Source of the DNA: Candidatus Zixiibacteriota bacterium
GTDB taxonomy: Bacteria; Zixibacteria; MSB-5A5; GN15; JACZUZ01
Reading direction: 5' to 3'
Assembly (NCBI GenBank): GCA_022572905.1
Contig: JACZUZ010000080.1
Coordinates: forward strand, 1 to 7,615
DNA: 7,615 nt
Part shown: positions 6,230 through 7,615 of the stretch, piece after piece
Position numbering within the stretch: position 1 is the first letter of the stretch
Layout of the letters: every line of letters begins with the position of its first letter
Program-made: the position numbers and the translations under genes
The notes under the pieces: model-generated
The model's input: only the letters and a program-made list of their open reading frames with translations
Told to the model about the DNA's origin: nothing
Database searches by the model: none

Positions 6230-7572
6230 TCTGCTGGCCTATCGATTTGAACACTGAAGGGATGCGGATAGCGAATATCTTTCACAATCGCTGAGCCGGG
6301 TTGACCGATTGTTCTCATGAATTCCCGTTGGGCTCGATTGAGACCTACGGCTGAGCCAAAGGCCTCATAGTCAGCGCCGTGTCCGAAACCCCCAACTCCG
6401 ACTTTGATAGCCGTATTGGCGAAAATCTCGTCTGCGAGATTCATTGACTGGCTGGCGAAAATCACGCCAATTCCGAACGCCCTGGCCTGCTGGAAATAAT
6501 CAAGCAGTAGCGCTGTCTTCTTGGTTCCCGTCCTGGGAAAAATCGGTGAGGCTTCATCAATAACAATAAGCCTCCTCAAACTGCGCGAATGAAGGTTGTT
6601 ACAGATCCGGTATAGCAGCTCTTTAGCGAAGTTTACGGCTATGCAAAAATTCTGATGGGAAACCGACAATCCAGCGAGGCTTAGAGCCCAGCTGTGTTTG
6701 TTGAGAGCTTGCCAATGAGACCGCCCTGTTGAACTGGAAGCGTTTCCAAGAATTGAAGAGAGTACGCGAAGTTGATGTCCGACTCTCATCAGTGAGTCCC
6801 TTGTTGTTCCACGAGATTGTTCAGCTCTCGCTACGAGCCGTGAAGCAAAGTGTACAAGCGTGAGATTATCATTGTCGTTGATTGCATTGCATAGTGTTTC
6901 TGTAATCAGTATTTGTCCGGCGATACGTGTTTCGAGTTGTGTCGCTATGATTTCTCCAATAATATTTGAATAGATTCTAGCGCTAACACCATCTGGCAGG
7001 GCACATATAAAATCTGGATAATCATCCGCGAGTAAGTAAGCTATGCCGTTGTCTTGTGCGAATTTCGGAAAATCCTGCTTGCGATCCAGAATCGTCACTT
7101 TTGAATCTGGAAATTTTAGTAGCTGACGGATGATTGACTTGATAATAGTTGTTTTCCCACCTCCAGTTCTACCCACGCAACAAAAATGTTCTGTAAGAGC
7201 CTCCTGGTGAATTCCCCAGCAGGTGTTAGAATGGCGCACCTTACCCAGCATGATAGGCCCAGTGACGGAGTTCGGATGTGTGGGGTTTGTTCGGCGGAAT
7301 GGATCAGGATGAAGAATGTCTTCCACATCCATAGAGCGGATTCGTCCTTGAACAAATTGTGCGCACTCGATGTCGTATGGATCTATTGACAGTTGTTCTA
7401 TGGCTGATTTGATAAGGGGTTCTGAGATCAATCCGCGCTTTGCGCATTCCGGACAGACGGTCAAATCGTCCCATCGCTTTGAGCATTGACGACAGACCAC
7501 TTGCGAGCCATGTTGACATATCATTAGCATCTCTTTTGTCAGGAATTCCTGGCATGTCTGGCATTGAGCCAC
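6226..7572 (-). CDS. HerA/FtsK-type ATPase with N-terminal RING-like zinc finger (possibly 5'-incomplete)
   Basis: From GTG 7572 there are 448 residues. Residues 4-43 hold eight zinc-ligand candidates: C4, C7, C19, H21, C27, C30, C40 and C43. W34 after the sixth and P41 in CPEC make it RING-like. The P-loop ATPase domain follows from about 105 to 445. Walker A is GRTGGGKT (134-141, K140), an ILDRKQD segment lies at 161-167, Walker B is LIVIDEA (335-341, D339 and E340), and the polar sensor is ASQS (373-376). The C-terminus (GQPGSAIVKDIRYPHPFSV) is of HerA/TraD style. Such proteins form hexamers that pump double-stranded DNA, often for a partner nuclease; here the next gene is nuclease-like. 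GTG 7572 has no ribosome site and its frame stays open to the window edge (14 further codons), so the true start may be upstream. Alternatively, another frame stops (TGA at 7577-7579) four nt before the GTG, which would suit coupling to an unseen gene. Confidence 0.88.
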   Translation of the reverse strand: MAQCQTCQEFLTKEMLMICQHGSQVVCRQCSKRWDDLTVCPECAKRGLISEPLIKSAIEQLSIDPYDIECAQFVQGRIRSMDVEDILHPDPFRRTNPTHPNSVTGPIMLGKVRHSNTCWGIHQEALTEHFCCVGRTGGGKTTIIKSIIRQLLKFPDSKVTILDRKQDFPKFAQDNGIAYLLADDYPDFICALPDGVSARIYSNIIGEIIATQLETRIAGQILITETLCNAINDNDNLTLVHFASRLVARAEQSRGTTRDSLMRVGHQLRVLSSILGNASSSTGRSHWQALNKHSWALSLAGLSVSHQNFCIAVNFAKELLYRICNNLHSRSLRRLIVIDEASPIFPRTGTKKTALLLDYFQQARAFGIGVIFASQSMNLADEIFANTAIKVGVGGFGHGADYEAFGSAVGLNRAQREFMRTIGQPGSAIVKDIRYPHPFSVQIDRPAE

Positions 7573-7615
7573 AATGTCACAAGACTGATGCGCTACTATG
7601 CCTTTCTGCGCTGAC

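Overview
The window looks like the left junction of a chromosomal genomic island of bacterial origin. Two tRNA genes, tRNA-Val(UAC) and tRNA-Asp(GUC), lie in tandem on the + strand, and neither has an encoded CCA. That argues against an enterobacterium-like host. The moderate base composition and the abundance of Hanks-type kinase and PP2C signalling would fit a planctomycete or a related environmental lineage, but taxonomy is a weak inference here. A tyrosine integrase gene begins 115 nt past the end of tRNA-Asp, the classical arrangement of an element integrated into the 3' end of a tRNA gene. The other end of the island is outside the window.

Layout. 1-324: flanking DNA with no convincing gene. 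325-568: the two tRNAs. 569-683: integrase leader with direct repeats. 684-1727 (+): tyrosine recombinase. 1753-7572 (all -): seven tightly packed genes converging on the integrase. Listed from 5' to 3' in their own direction, they are: (1) a HerA/FtsK-type hexameric ATPase with an N-terminal RING-like zinc finger, possibly continuing past the window edge; (2) a winged-helix plus PD-(D/E)XK-like protein; (3) a small four-helix membrane protein; (4) a TerY/YegL-type vWA protein; (5) a PP2C phosphatase; (6) a Ser/Thr kinase with a zinc ribbon and FHA domain; (7) an excisionase-type HTH protein. Genes 1/2, 2/3 and 6/7 overlap by ATGA, and genes 5/6 overlap by 41 nt. Only short gaps separate 3/4 and 4/5. 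This looks like one operon, or two coupled blocks.

How the genes may work together. vWA + PP2C + kinase is the TerY-P triad known from tellurite-resistance-associated and stress systems (compare yegL, yegK and yegI in E. coli). It would be a reversible phosphorylation switch whose FHA domain reads phosphothreonine. Here it sits beside a DNA-pumping ATPase and a nuclease-fold partner, a pairing that resembles HerA-nuclease phage-defence or DNA-processing modules. I infer a phospho-regulated DNA-processing or defence island. The last gene could tie its expression to excision. None of the core tellurite-resistance proteins (TerB, TerC, TerD, TerZ) is seen in the window. The function of the whole is inference; the domain calls are mostly secure.
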